A stretch of DNA of 64,000 nucleotides from Rallus limicola (GCA_022605955.1 JAKCOZ010000007.1:34140991-34204990); one strand, 5' to 3'; shown: positions 49,060 through 61,010, counted from the stretch's first letter. Numbers and translations are program-made. Notes: generated from the sequence alone by a model not told the origin.

Positions 49060-49320
49060 ATTAACGGGGTTTGAACTACGGCCTATTTGGGGAATTTATT
49101 TTAAAACTCTATAGAAGAATTGGAGGTCTAACATCCCGCTGGGATAACGCTGTTGATGGTGCTGCTATTCACATGAGCCTATAAAATAGTCTTTTTAATC
49201 TCTCCCTCTCCCAACCTTGTGATTAAGGTATTACAAGGGTGGGTGATAAACAAGCAAATAAATTCTTACGCTCAACAAGCAAGGGATCCTCGCTGCCCTG
49301 CTGCCTCTGAGCTTGAGTAT
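49060..49320. promoter_or_regulatory. candidate conserved regulatory block
   Basis: Unique sequence with AT-rich cores set between CpG sites (TTAACGGGG, ACTACGGCC, ATCCCGCTGGGATAACGC, CTTACGCTC). GTGATTAAGG is an NKX/PITX-like core. The mix resembles conserved non-coding elements, and no repeat family explains it. Confidence 0.3.
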
Positions 49321-50145
49321 TATCTCAGGCAATCAAAACTTTAAAGGGAAAAAAGTCAGCTGCAGCAAAACCACCGGCTGTGAAAGCGGCGTGTGTCCTC
49401 GCATCCATATGGCTGCAGCATGCTGAGAGGGGAAATGCCTGTAGCCACTGACACCAGCTCACAAGGGGCCAATTCTCCCAGCACAGCACTGAATTACAGG
49501 AAAGAAATGTGTGCTGCACAGCTCGGTACAGTTACCTTCATAAATGGAAAACCCTTGCCTGGAGACATGGGTTAATCCCACAGGACTCATGTGGGAGACC
49601 ATTAGCACAACGAGGGCTGGAGGAGCTGTCATCCCAATCCTTCCCTGGTCCCACAGCCGTTCTTTCTCTGAACCTGAGATAGCTCTTACTACGATGCTCC
49701 CACAGATGCTCCTTCTTCACTGAGGCAAGCAGACATATAAACAAGAAGGTGAACCCAGCAAACCTCGCTGGACCTTGCCATTAAATCACAGTCAGGAATT
49801 CAGCAACAATGACCTGCCATTTCTTTATCACCTGGAAATGAACCCGCTCTCACAAATAGCCACAATTTTGAATCCTCCCACTGAAAGCAAATCTGATAGT
49901 AAACACAGCCAACATCCCAGGACAGGAACAGGCATTGGCCAAACATCACAACAAATCAACATTCTCCTGCTGTCCCACCAGTCCGGTCTGCTTCCTGCAG
50001 CCTCACCACACCAGGGGACTTCTCATTGTAACAATAAGGGTAACCAGAGGTCCGGAGGGGTACAATGCAATAGGCAAGGTAACAAAACTCCAAGACAAAC
50101 AGAGCCTGGGAGCCCTGCTTTCCCAGGTCAACATAAAAGGCATTT
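49321..50145. other. unique sequence, no gene seen
   Basis: Contains GC-richer segments but no exon signals that hold together. Confidence 0.45.
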
Positions 50146-50722
50146 CACAGAATCACAGAATCACAAGGTTGGAAAAGACCTTTAGGATCATCGAGTCCAA
50201 CCATTCCTGTCCTCTACTAAACCATATCTCTAAGTACCTCATCTACCCATCTTTTAAACACATCCAGGTTTGGGGATTCAACCACCTCCCTGGGCAGCCT
50301 GTTCCAATGCTCAATAACCCTTTTGGTGAAGAATTTTTTGCTAACATCTAATGGGAACCTGCCCTGGCACAGCTTGAGGCCATTCCCTCTCATCCTATTA
50401 CCTGTCACCTGGCTGAAGAGACCATCACCCACCTCTCTACAACCTCCTTTCAGATAATTACAGGCAGTGATAAGGTCTCCCCTCAGCCTCCTCTTCTCCA
50501 GGCTAAACATCCCCAGCTCCTTCAGCCACACCTCACAGGATTTGTCCTCCAACCCCTTCACCAGCCTGCCCTTCTCTGGACACGCTCCAGGACCTCAATG
50601 TACTGCTTCTGGTGAGGAGCCCAGAACTGGACACAGTACTCGAGGTGCAGCCTCACCAATACCGAGTACAGGGGCACAATCACCTCCCTAGACCTGCTGG
50701 CCATGCTGTTTCTGATACAAGC
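50146..50722 (-). mobile_element. CR1 LINE, 5'-truncated, best-preserved copy
   Basis: The plus strand begins CACAGAATCACAGAATCAC, AAGGTTGGAAAAGACCTTTA, the reverse complement of a complete CR1 3' end. The minus frame 50561-50217 encodes about 114 codons of the ORF2 C-terminal tail ([35 protein letters not shown]) down to the normal stop after LRDMV. Upstream of it a small deletion near 50562-50570 breaks the frame, although CR1 similarity continues to about 50722 through the block around TGTACTCGGTATTGG. Endonuclease and reverse-transcriptase core are absent. It has the least divergence of the copies here and so is probably the youngest. Confidence 0.95.
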
Positions 50723-52357
50723 TCTTTTAAATTTCTCTTCTAAAGTCTCCTAATTTACACTTCTGCAGTGTCCTCAAATGGCTGCAAAGCAATCCCAAGA
50801 GATCAGTTGTCTCTCCCTTACCTAGGGAAGGGTGCTAACCTCTGAAGCAAGCATGTGCATATACACCAGCACACACATATGCAAATACCCCCTACTTATG
50901 CAGAAGGATCCTCTAATGCTTTGTCTTACCAAGCATCCCTGGTGTCTTTTATTACAACACTACCAGTTTCCTAATGCTTTATGTCCTCGGATCCTGAAGG
51001 GAACTATTAAAGAGCCGGCGTGTGAGCCAGCATCCATTTGTGGATGAAGAATGCTAACGGCCGGCACCGCTGCGGCAGGAGGGGGTGTGTGGGAGTGGTG
51101 GCAGGTCCTGAACGACCTCCAGAGAACCAGGAGGTAGTTCAAAACACTGCTGCAGGGACATTATTCCAATCTCAGCCTGCAGTAAGGGCTCCCCGTGCCA
51201 TTTCAAAGTGCTGCAAATGTTCTCCCTCCTTAAAGCAGCAATTTCTGCTCCTCTTGGTTTTCTTGTACTGTGTTTAATGTCAGTGCCAAGGCTCCTTCTC
51301 CAAAATCTCTCAGACACAGCCGCAATACTTGCCAGATGTCTGGGGGAGCCACTGAATTAATACATTGGATACACAGGAAAAAGTCCTGTCTTTTTAAAAT
51401 AACAGTTAAATTTCCTCAGAACTTCTTCCCCCGCCCCAAGGAGCAACTATCAACTACATGATGTGTCAGCTGGATAAAACCCATGCAGCTGGGACAGAAC
51501 TGCAGGGCACGCCAGGTTTCTGTGCAGAACTACCACACTGAGGAGCAGGAAGATGCAGGATCCAGTGGTCTGAGTGGGCTACTACATCCACCAGCTTTCA
51601 TTTTGCAGTTACATATGCTCGCCTCCACTCTGGGGTTGGGATCCTCAGCCAGCAGATGCTTATTTAACTGATGGCAAGATCTTGGCAGGCAGTCCGACAT
51701 TTTCGGAGGATAACTGCAGTTAAAAGCACAGCTCCACTTAATCACTTCAGTTGGGGCAGAATGACCCAGTGTTGTCTTCTGATCTGATTTATGAAATGAT
51801 GGCATCAAATAGGACAAAGTAACTGGCTGCTACAGCGTCGATGACACGATGTTCCTGCAGAGTTCAAATACACAATTTTGGGGAGAGGCAGAGGAGAGCT
51901 AATGAAGCTGCAGAGACAGGGTGTCACACCTTCCTCAAGGACCCCAGCCTGGCACATTAGCACCCCAAGGAACAGTATTTGGAGAATGCTGGGTTTTTTT
52001 TCCACAAGACAAAGTCTGGGCTTGGAAACTTGCATAATCCCTCTAAGGGAGAGCCTGGAGGCAAAAATAAATAAGTAAAAGGGGAGATGCAGTCCTTAGT
52101 TCCAGTTCCTCTGTCTTTTGAATTCTCCTTAACTACTGCTCCCTCTCTCCAGAGAGGCCACCACCCCATGGAGCTCAGCACAGCATCACACCACTGACAG
52201 TTAACAAAGTCAGTTTCTTGCTGAGGCCCCTCCATGGTCCACTTCAGGGCTGGTACTTCAAAGAAGTCACCTCATGACTTCTTCCATAAACTCTAAGATA
52301 CTCTTCCCATGGGACGCATAGGTTGAATTTGCAACTATCTGCTAAACCAGTGGTTTG
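50723..52357. other. unique sequence, no gene seen
   Basis: CpG-containing patches around 51015-51080 and a short inverted repeat (GAAGTCA, loop CCTCA, TGACTTC) near 52263-52281. No exon was recognised. Confidence 0.5.
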
Positions 52358-53112
52358 CAGCCTGGACCTCAGCAAAGACTTTGATACTGTTTCCCACAGC
52401 ATTCTCCTGGAGAAGCTGGTGGCTCATGGTTTGGAAAAGGTGGCTGGAAAGCTGCCTGGAGGAAAGTGACCTCAGGGTGTTGGTTGACAGCCAGGTTAAC
52501 ATGAGCCACCAATGTGTCCAGGTGGCCAAGAAGGCCAACAGCAGCCTAGCTGGTTTCAGGACTAGTGTGGCCAGCAGGACCAGGGAAATGATCACCCCCT
52601 TGTGCTGTGTGCAGTTTTGGGCCCTTCAATACAAGAAGGACATTGAGGTGCTGGAGTGTGTGTCCAGAGAGGGGCAACAAAGATGGTGAAGTATCTGGAG
52701 AACAAGTCTTATGAGCAGCACCAGATGGAGCTGGGATTTTTTAGTCTAGAGAAAAGGAAACTGAGGGGAGACCTCATTGTTTTCTACAACTACCTAAAAC
52801 GTGGTTGTAATGAGGTGGGCATTGGTCTCCTCCCTGGTAGCTAGTGACAGGACAAGGGGAAACAGCCTGAAGTTGCATCAGGGGAAGTTTAGGTTGGATA
52901 TTAGGAAAAACTTCTTACTGAAAGGGTTATTAGGCAGTGGAACAGGCTGCCCAGGGAGTTAGTTGAGTCATCATCCCTGGAGGTATTTAAAAGAAGACTA
53001 GATGTTGTACTTGGTGACATGGTCTAGTGTTGGACCTAGTAGGGCTAGCTAGATGATAGGATTCAATGATCTTGAAGGTCTTTTCCAACCGAAATCTTTC
53101 TATGATTCTATG
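52358..53112 (+). mobile_element. CR1 LINE, internally deleted, with part of the RT domain
   Basis: Starts in the reverse-transcriptase region: GCCTGGACCTCAGCAAAGAC and then TTTGATACTGTTTCCCACAG correspond to the DLSKAFDTVSH-type motif. After LLEKLVAHGL the sequence jumps to a later ORF2 block (ESDLRVLVDSQVNMSHQCVQ, KKANSSLAGFRTSVASRTRE), so several hundred bases are missing. A second, smaller gap removes the block before CVQFWA. It continues through [20 protein letters not shown], late ORF2 and a 3' UTR ending TCTATGATTCTATG. The RT core, including the catalytic YADD region, is deleted and several frameshifts are present. It is inactive. Confidence 0.94.
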
Positions 53113-53206
53113 GTTTAGTTGACACGGTGGTGTTAGACAGACGGTTGGACTTGATGATCTTAGTAGTCTTTTCCAGTCTTAAAGATTCTATGATTTTATG
53201 ATTCTA
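53113..53206 (+). mobile_element. second CR1 3' tail directly after the first
   Basis: GTTTAGTTGACACGGTGGTG, GACGGTTGGACTTGATGATC, TTAGTAGTCTTTTCCAGTCT and TAAAGATTCTATGATTTTAT form another complete CR1 3' UTR end, in the same orientation and with no gap after the previous terminal repeats. It may be a separate truncated insertion targeted to the older tail, or the tail of an older element into which the 52.4-kb copy inserted. Confidence 0.88.
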
Positions 53207-56200
53207 AGGTATGGACCAAGCAGTGATGGGATGCAAGAACTGGAAATAGATCTGTGTAATGCTTCAAGGAAAACCAAACTGATCAAAAAAGGCCTTTGCA
53301 GTTATCATCAGATATTTGACAATGTCTATGGAGAACATGGGTGACTGGCAAATCATCAGACAAAGCTCATGATTAATTTTGGTCATCATTGTTTTTCATT
53401 TAAGGCGTTTGCAGTTACAGCTTTGCGCAAGAGCACAGTTCTGGTGATTCCCCTGGTGCAAAACAAGCTGGTCTGCAGATTTTTCTCAAAACAGCACTAT
53501 GGTGCAACCACCTAACACCACTGGTACACTGACTTCAGACTATGCAGTCCCACTGCTTCCAAAGGAGAAAAGAAGAAAAAGGAAAATGTCAGGATATATT
53601 CACACCAGAGTTTTGTGATGTCCTTGGTCTTTTGGACACTTACAACTCAAGTGTCTGCACCATGAGTACATACAATGTGTCTGTGCTGGTTCAACTGTGG
53701 CCCTTCAGAAAAAGGCAACAATAAAAACCCAGAACTGATCTGACACAATGTGAATTATCTAAGAAATAAACATGGCCACCTAGGTTCTCCTAGTAGTCAT
53801 GGGGAGAGAGAGATAGCTTCAGAAAGACATTAATTCTGCCTAATTAGGACAGAATGAATCAAGCTCTACACATATCTGTCTCTTTGCTATTGAGACAGCT
53901 TAGATGGGACTCCTGCTTCAGCATCATTCAAGGTAGATCTGACTAGCACAAGACAAAGAGACTTGCCTGAAATAAAGGTGGTTGGGGGAACCCATTACCC
54001 TCTAGACCCTTTTCATCTTCATCTCTGTAACAACTAATTCCCTCCCCCCTATACCACCGGGTGCCAGTGCATGGATCTTTGCCTGACCAAGTGCACAAGG
54101 AATCCAGGGCGTGCTCTGGCCTCAGCCAACCCTGCCTCCTCTCATCACACCGCTCTGCTGCCCATCACACCAGGGGAAAAACTCCCATTAATTTCAATAG
54201 ATATTGCATCAGTCCTTTTGTCTGCAACAGCCAAGCAGTGAGACACAAGGATTAGGAACACATCCCATCCTTCCAGCACACCATTTTACAGATCATTCCC
54301 TCCCAAATGGCTTTAAAATCCCAAAACAAACAAACAAGCCCCTCAATAAATCTTACTGGATTTTTCTAAAAGAATCAACGTATTATTTCTAACTACAGTC
54401 ATTAATTTAAAGACCACAGTCATCAGGAAATTATCTAAATGAAACTCTGAATAATGAGGGTCATGTCATGTCAACCACCAAATATTATGAAAGACAAGAG
54501 AGGAAAAACCTTGTTCATCCCAGTCAAAATAATAACCCTAAAACTGGGAACGACCTTTTCATGTTCTTGTTGCTGAATCTTCAGGTTTTGTGTCACAGAA
54601 AACCATATGGTGAGGTCCCTGCACGTGATGCCAGGCATTTCCAGGCAAACCATACAGACTGCAGTACCATTAATTTAATCTTCCACTACTTGACTCTTCT
54701 CCTGACTGAAAAATCAATGCTAATAAGGAGCTTTGGGAAAAGGCTGTGTTGATGCCTCATCTTATATGGACTAATTTTAACCTGCTATCAAATGACTAAG
54801 TGGCTTTAAAGAACCTATAAACCCAACAAAGAGATTTTTAAGTGTCTCTTTCCCAAACGGTGCTCTCTGCTGATGAAGACATCTAAATGCATGAGGACGG
54901 GTTTATGTGCTACCTCAGCCCCTCTGTCAGGAATGACAGGGATGGAGGCCAAAGCCTCGTGCTTCGGCCGCATCAGCCCCTACGCCTGCGTGCAGGAGAA
55001 CACCAGGCAGCACATCCCACAAAGAGCAATTGCACGTAGTCAGAGGCACTAATTGGGTCAGGATCAGCTGTAGCCAAAGGAGAAGAGCATGGTGCTATTT
55101 GCTCATCTGGATAAATTGCCTGCTACAGCAATAACTGAAGCCTGAAGAACAAGCGTGATTTTAAGGATTAGTTAAGATGGGATAAAGAACGTCACCCTGA
55201 AGAGTCCCAGCTTCAACTCCTGAGCTGACCTGGTGCATCTGCCTTTACCTTCAAGGTCTTTGTCGAGGCAGCCCAGCAGGTCACAAGGCATCCAGGAAAT
55301 CATTCCTCACCCCCAAGAGCTGTGAGACTTGATTTTTCCAAGTCGCACAGCTTTTTCCCCCCAACTTTTTGGCAAACTTCCCACGAAAATTTGCTAGATG
55401 GCCATATTGCCCTACTTTAAATCACGCCACAAAGCCTATTTCACCCAGGTACCACTAAGTCACACCCCAAAGCTAGGTGAAGTGGAACACTGTAGCTTTT
55501 TAAAAAACTTCATTTTATGACTAGTTGGTCCTTCCAGTCCATTTGCCTCTTCCATTCCACCCCGCATCCCAACGTGCAGCCACTAATCATGTCGACCTGG
55601 TGACTAGAGCAGCAACTCTCCAACTGTTTCTCTCTTTCTACAGCTCCTAGCACTGTGAGGGATCAACATTTAGATCAAATGCTCTGACGTACCTTGATTT
55701 GTACTTAAAAACAAACACGTGAAAGATGCTTTACTTTCTGAAGATCCACCTGTCAATGTTGGAAAGCACCTACAAGTCTTGCTAGCAACCAGAAGGCCTC
55801 CTCCAGAGAGAATAGATTATTTACTGAATATTCATCAAAATTTCAGTTAGATGAAAGTGGTTTTCTCTTCTGTTCAGCAGCTTTGACCACTGAGGGAGAT
55901 ATGGGAAAGGATGGATTCAGGAATAAACATTGACTCTGCCTGAGAAGAGGCTGTCACCTTCTCACAAGAGAGCCCTTCTACTGCTGATTTCACAGTTCCT
56001 CTCCGAACACAGTAACACATTTATAATAATGCCTGCTGTTAATACAAATGAGGAAAATAAAATACAGCAGTTTATCCCAGGTAAACATCACTGTCTTATT
56101 GCTGTGATAGGAGAGAGAAGGAAACCAAACTCCACTTCATCAAACCAACCTCTACCCCTGAGATCCACCCTACAATATCGGCAAGATCTCAGCCATCACT

Positions 56201-56387
56201 AACCCAGAACAGGGAGTCTGGGATGAGGTTATCATCCCAGCAGGACCCCATTTCACCCAAGTAGCAGCACACCTGGCAGAGACCAGTCCAGACACTACAA
56301 GGCTCATCCCAGAGGGACCAGGGTGTCTCAGAAAAGCTCTGTGCTCCGAGGAGATGCCACCTACAGCTTTTCCCTTCCTTGTGAAGC
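53207..56387. other. unique sequence with one regulatory-looking patch
   Basis: Around 55020-55200 there is a unique AT/CpG-mixed patch (GCAATTGCACGTAG, CACTAATTGGG, CTGGATAAATTGCCTGC) of the kind seen in conserved non-coding elements. Nothing else was recognised. Confidence 0.4.
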
Positions 56388-56468
56388 ACCATCCCTTCAT
56401 ACCTTGATCTGCTCCCGGACACCCATTACGTGGGGGTCACAGCCTACAGCTCACAGGGAAAACAGACA
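56388..56468 (+). other. possible fibronectin type III-like exon fragment (weak)
   Basis: The plus frame reads IPSYLDLLPDTHYVGVTAYS from 56391. It fits the L-L-P-x-T-x-Y-x-V-x-V-x-A-Y pattern of the F-strand region of FN3 domains. A pyrimidine tract (about 56367-56380) ending GAAG precedes it, so an acceptor is conceivable. The frame stays open to a TGA after 56621 but becomes unlike FN3. An upstream half domain in the right phase was not found. It may be a decayed exon or chance. Confidence 0.2.
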
Positions 56469-56706
56469 AGGCAACGGGCTTTTTTGGCACCATGTGTCAG
56501 CACTAGCGTGATACTTGACTACAGAGTTACCAGAAAAATAACTGCTGGGTGTATGTATGCAGCTGCTGCACCCCCAGGCACAGAGTGGTGTACAGCCTAC
56601 CGTGCATCTCCACAATGCTGACCTCCACGTCTGACCCCATCACCTCAACTCCAAATGTGGCTAAGTCACCAAGCAGTACCACACCTGTCACCGTGGCATG
56701 ACTTAC

Positions 56707-56832
56707 CTGCCTCAGGCCACACACATTCTCCGACCTGCTGCTACCAGGCTCTCCAAAATCCCATGTCATGAGCACACCTGAATCTGACTCTTCAGCAGGG
56801 CAATGCTGGCAGCTCTGTCCTCGGGAACCACA
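56707..56832 (-). other. candidate 126-bp coding exon on minus strand
   Basis: On the minus strand a pyrimidine-rich tract (plus 56841-56870) ends in CACAG at 56833. It is followed by 42 open codons in phase 0 and then the consensus donor CAG/GTAAGT (GTAAGT at plus 56701-56706). The encoded segment starts CGSRGQSCQHC and contains GVLMTWDFGEPG. WDFG with a following turn recalls the core motif of PKD (polycystic kidney disease) domains, but the segment is too short to assign. The frame also stays open through both splice sites (56527-57012, 161 codons), so it is not constrained by stops. No partner exon was found. Confidence 0.25.
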
Positions 56833-59800
56833 CTGTGCATGGAAGAAAGAGAGGGAAGGGGCTGGGGAAGGGGCTGGTTCAACTGAGATCTCAGACCTGA
56901 GATGGATCTGAGCCAGCAGCACATCGCAGGTCCCATCAGGAGGGGCCTGTTCCTGCCTCCAGACTTTGGGATTGCCCCCAGCAGAGATTATCAGCATGGC
57001 AAACGATCCCAAAGCATGGTATCAAAGCCCAAGGTTGTGCTTTTCTTTGCTCCTGTCACAGTAAGTTAAATGAAATGGAAAAACTATATATAGGAAAACT
57101 TTGTTGCTTTCTGGTAATTTCTCCAAACTCTCACTAGGCTTTATTTGGTCATTCTGCAGACCACTGCTTTCAGTCACCCTTAGCTCATCATGAGGCAGGA
57201 ATACGGGATGACACTGAAAGATAACAAAACCTTGGCAAGACTTGAGCCGTGATTAGGCGTTTCGATGAGTAATGAGTATGACCAGAGTTACAGCAGTAAT
57301 CATTTCAAATCATGTTTGAAATTGTGTCTCAGGAAAGATGAAAACTCCCGTGATTCAGGGCATTAGCTAACCTCTGATTACAGAGGGAAGGGGAGGAGTG
57401 GAAACCTTTCTGAGATAAGGGATAACCTGCTTCTTGCAGGGTTTCTTGGAACACCCTTGGTCCACCCTGGTCTGGTCATTGTCAAAATACTGAGCTAGAA
57501 GGCTTGAGGGTCTAAGCAAGCTTAGCAGCTCTGAATTCCTAGAGAAGCAATTGTAACTTTCACTTTGCTTGCTATAAATGTTTTATTTTCTACACAAACT
57601 ATAGAAATGCATTATTATATAAAATCAGGGGCTTTTTTACAGGAAAACCATTGCCATAGCTACCCCCCTCCCCCCAGGAGCTTCAATTAATAGTTTAACC
57701 ATTACAAACATCTGGGGTATATTTACAGAATATATATTTAACACACACAAAAATTAGATGCTGCAAACCCTTTGCTAAAGTGCTTGTCTAGCATATGAGA
57801 AACCTGGAGTCAGAAAACAGTTGCCCAGCACAGAAGACATCAACTCAAACATCTTTAACAATAAACTGTAAAGACCACTGTACTCACTGATTTACAATAC
57901 GGCTACTCCATCTGCAGAAACTTTGGGTTCCTCCATGGACTGCAGGGGCTACATGGGCACCTGGGGCGCCTCCTCCCCCCCTTCCCTGGCCTTGGTGTCC
58001 GCACAGCTCCTTACATCTTCTCACTCTCTTCTTTGGGGGCAAAAAGCGGCTGCTTGTGTCATTTTTTCTCCTACATGTGATTCCCAGAGGTGCTGTGACC
58101 GTCGCTGACGCGGCCTTGGTCAGCAGCGACTCCGGCCTTGAGCCAGCTGGTGTTTGCTCTGTGGGGCCTGCAGAGACCTTCTGGCTGCTTCTCGCAGAAG
58201 TCATCCCTGCAGCCCCCTTCTCCAAAACCCAGCCACACAAAACTACATCAGTATCATGTCACCAAAGGATTAACTGGTCAACCCCAGACTCCTCAACACC
58301 TAGTGACTTTCTGGATGCCATGGGCCACAAGTCTCCTGGAGCAGGGGGGCCACAGCAAAGCAGTACATGGGCAGGAGCCAGAACAGATGTGCTGGGACAG
58401 CCAGTACTGGTCCAGTGAGTGACATACAGCAGCATTGTGTACCAGCAGAGCTACCTACAGCCATAGCCTCACCAAGGGCAAATCTGCTCTTGATGCAGGG
58501 AGGAGATACAGAAACACCTGGTCAGACCGTGCTGAACCAGGGAGCTAGCAAGCCTTGGCAGAGACACCCAGTCAGTATGTCTGGTTGTTTGGGTTCTTTC
58601 TGGGGCCTTGCCAAGCTGTGGCTGAGTTGGAGGAGTACAGGAGAACTAGAGGAGTACAGGTCTTTCTGAGATCTGCCCAGCCCATGGAGTCAATCAAAGC
58701 GTGGAAAGCACAAGCACTCCAAGGCAGACCAGTCAGTGCCAGGACCAACAGACAAGGGGATGCAGTGTCAGCACCAGCAAACACTGCTGATGTCACCATG
58801 AAGTGCCACCACCTCCAAGTCAGCGCTGCCAGCTGCACACATCCACTTGCATACTAGGAGAGATGGTTAGTCTTTGGTACCTTGCATGCAATGTGATGTG
58901 CAATCACTGCAGCGCCTGCACTCAGGCTGAGCCCTCTAACCAGTATCAGTAAGTGGTAAAATAAGTAAGTGGGAACAGGGTGATTGCTGCAGGACTTGGC
59001 AGGTTTAGCAACACAATTCCTGGGCAGCCTGTCTGCTAGCACTGTTCACAGTACAAACCCCTCTGTGAAAAAAAAAAAGCAAACTTCATGCCATTTTCCT
59101 GGAATACTCCTCCTTGGTGAGACAGCACCTGATGGCCAGGAGCACCAAGAAAAACCAAAGGGCTGAACAGCATTTGCTGCTGGTACTCCTGACAGGCAAT
59201 AATCTTCTAGTGATGCTGCTGAGGAGTTACCAGCCCTTTCTCCTGGCCCGAATCCAAAGCCAGCGCTTGAACCCTGAGGTTCAGGATGCCGTTTGCCTGC
59301 TGAGGAACAGGCATTTCTGGCAATTGGTTGCTGGTTACAGGAGGTGACAGGACTGCTCGGTGGCTGAATGGCTCCTGAAGGTGCAGAAAAGGAAGACTCT
59401 GCCTCTGGATGCTATTCGATTAGCATCCCCAGAAACTTCTGCAATGCTTGCCTGCTTTCCCCATTTCCAGCCCTCCTGTGCTTGTCACCATACACGTTAT
59501 CCTTGCACAAGAGTCATCTTAAAAAGTGTGTCCCAAGTCTCATCAGGGACACTGTTTGGGCTCCAGAGCCCCACTCCCTGATGCTCACCTGCTGCTTTTA
59601 CCAAAGTGGTGCTCAGCGAGCCTGTTCCCCGCTGCCACCTCTCCGCATGTCCCCAAAAACCAGCCCAGCACTAGGCTCTGGGCAGCCATCCTCCATCTCC
59701 AACGCCTTTCTGAAGAGGAAACAGTGCAGACTGACCAAATTCCGATCCCCTTACACAGCCCCTCAGAGCAGCTCCCCAGGCAGCTCAGCACAGCACTTGG

Positions 59801-60714
59801 ACGCTTGCTCAGACCCAAAAACGCAGTGAGGGTTCAGAGTGCCAAACTCTTCTTCTACAAGAGAAATCAAGTGTGGGATATGCCTAGCCTCGGGCTAACC
59901 AGACCCCAGAAATGTCTCTGTTGGATTTAGTCTCAAGCTCTGTCTGTTGTTATCACCATTATTAAAAAAATCCTCAAAACCCCAAAAAACAAAGCCATTT
60001 TGGGAAAGAATGCAGCCAAAGTCCCAGCCCAGGGCAGGGGAAGATGCAACAGTGAAGAAATCACTGCAGCGCACAGCATCAGCTCCTCCCTTACCTGAAC
60101 AGAGGTTCTACTGTCAACCTCCAGCATTCCCAGCAGCAACACAGGCGGCTATTTAAGAGAGATATGCGCACAGAGACGCACAGAGCTCCCTTCACAGCAA
60201 TAGCTGGAAATGCTGATCTAGGTTCAGACCACAGAAAATTTCCCATGGTCTGATCTCCAGCTGCCCCAGACTCCACCAGAAATCTATGGGGTGGGCTTGG
60301 TCTCCCATCGGATCTGTGTCTTAAGGATTTCCAGATCCCAGCCTGAGATGAGCCACCTCTGTGCCGGGGAGCTGCTTAGAGGCTGCAGCGACCGGGACTC
60401 AGCCCCTGAGCTTTGGGACCAAACTGTGGGAAGGGGCCATGGGTTTGCTGAGTTCAGCATGAGGAAAGGAGCCGAAGCCGCCCCTGAAAACAGCATCACC
60501 CCCAGAGCCTGGCTGATGACAGACAGTTATTTCTGCTAGAGGTGCAGGGGGACAGACACTGAAGATGATGGTGCCTTTGAGGCTGAAGGTCCTTCAGCAA
60601 AGCAACTGACTGAACCCCCACTGCTCTGCTCTACCTGCTCCGCTCCCCAAGAGCTTCCCATGCCATGAAGACCCAGACAGTGCCTTCTGTAACCAAACCC
60701 ACCCTGTAAAAAGA
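56833..60714. other. GC-richer unique sequence, no gene confirmed
   Basis: A regulatory-looking patch lies at 57240-57340 (GTGATTAGGCGTTTCGATGAG, CAGTAATCATTTCAAATCATG). A C-rich run is at 57663-57677. A GC-rich, CpG-bearing segment at 57925-58220 has a minus frame of 118 codons (57884-58240) with a basic PPKKRVRR stretch and no known domain. An 11-base direct repeat, AGGAGTACAGG, lies near 58631 and 58650. Confidence 0.4.
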
Positions 60715-61010
60715 AACCTAATTAAAACGTTTAATTAGCTTTTGATTAACAGCACATTTCAAAATTCTTTAGAGACTTGGAAGATCTGCAGAGGCACAGC
60801 TTCGGGGTCTGGGGCCGTTCGTTTCTTAAATGAGTTCCCCTCCTTGAGAGCAGCCACGCAATTACACCGCAGTATCAATTGTTCCTCATTTGCAAAGCCA
60901 GAGCATGAAGCAAGTTGTGTTAATGTGTCGAAACGAGGGGAGAAATAAAGAGAGCGATGCATCACCGAGCCTTTGAAGGGAAAAGTAATATTGCAGTAAT
61001 TTATAGAAGG
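60715..61010. promoter_or_regulatory. candidate enhancer with paired homeodomain motif
   Basis: CTAATTAAA (60718-60726) and its exact reverse complement TTTAATTAG (60730-60738) are separated by ACG, giving two facing TAATTA homeodomain sites. TTGATTAAC follows at once. Further TAAT/ATTA cores (CAATTACACC, AGTAATATTGCAGTAATTTA) and CpGs (GGCCGTTCGTTTC, GTGTCGAAACGAGG, GCGATGCATCACCG) fill the block. This mixture is characteristic of conserved developmental enhancers, though conservation is inferred. Confidence 0.4.

Noticed and set aside
57884..58240. 118-codon minus frame with a basic nuclear-localisation-like stretch
   Set aside because: The basic run is isolated and there is no domain or supported splice structure.
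59368..59829. 153-codon plus frame overlapping a 134-codon frame
   Set aside because: Both frames are open over the same GC-rich bases, which points to few AT-rich stops rather than coding selection.
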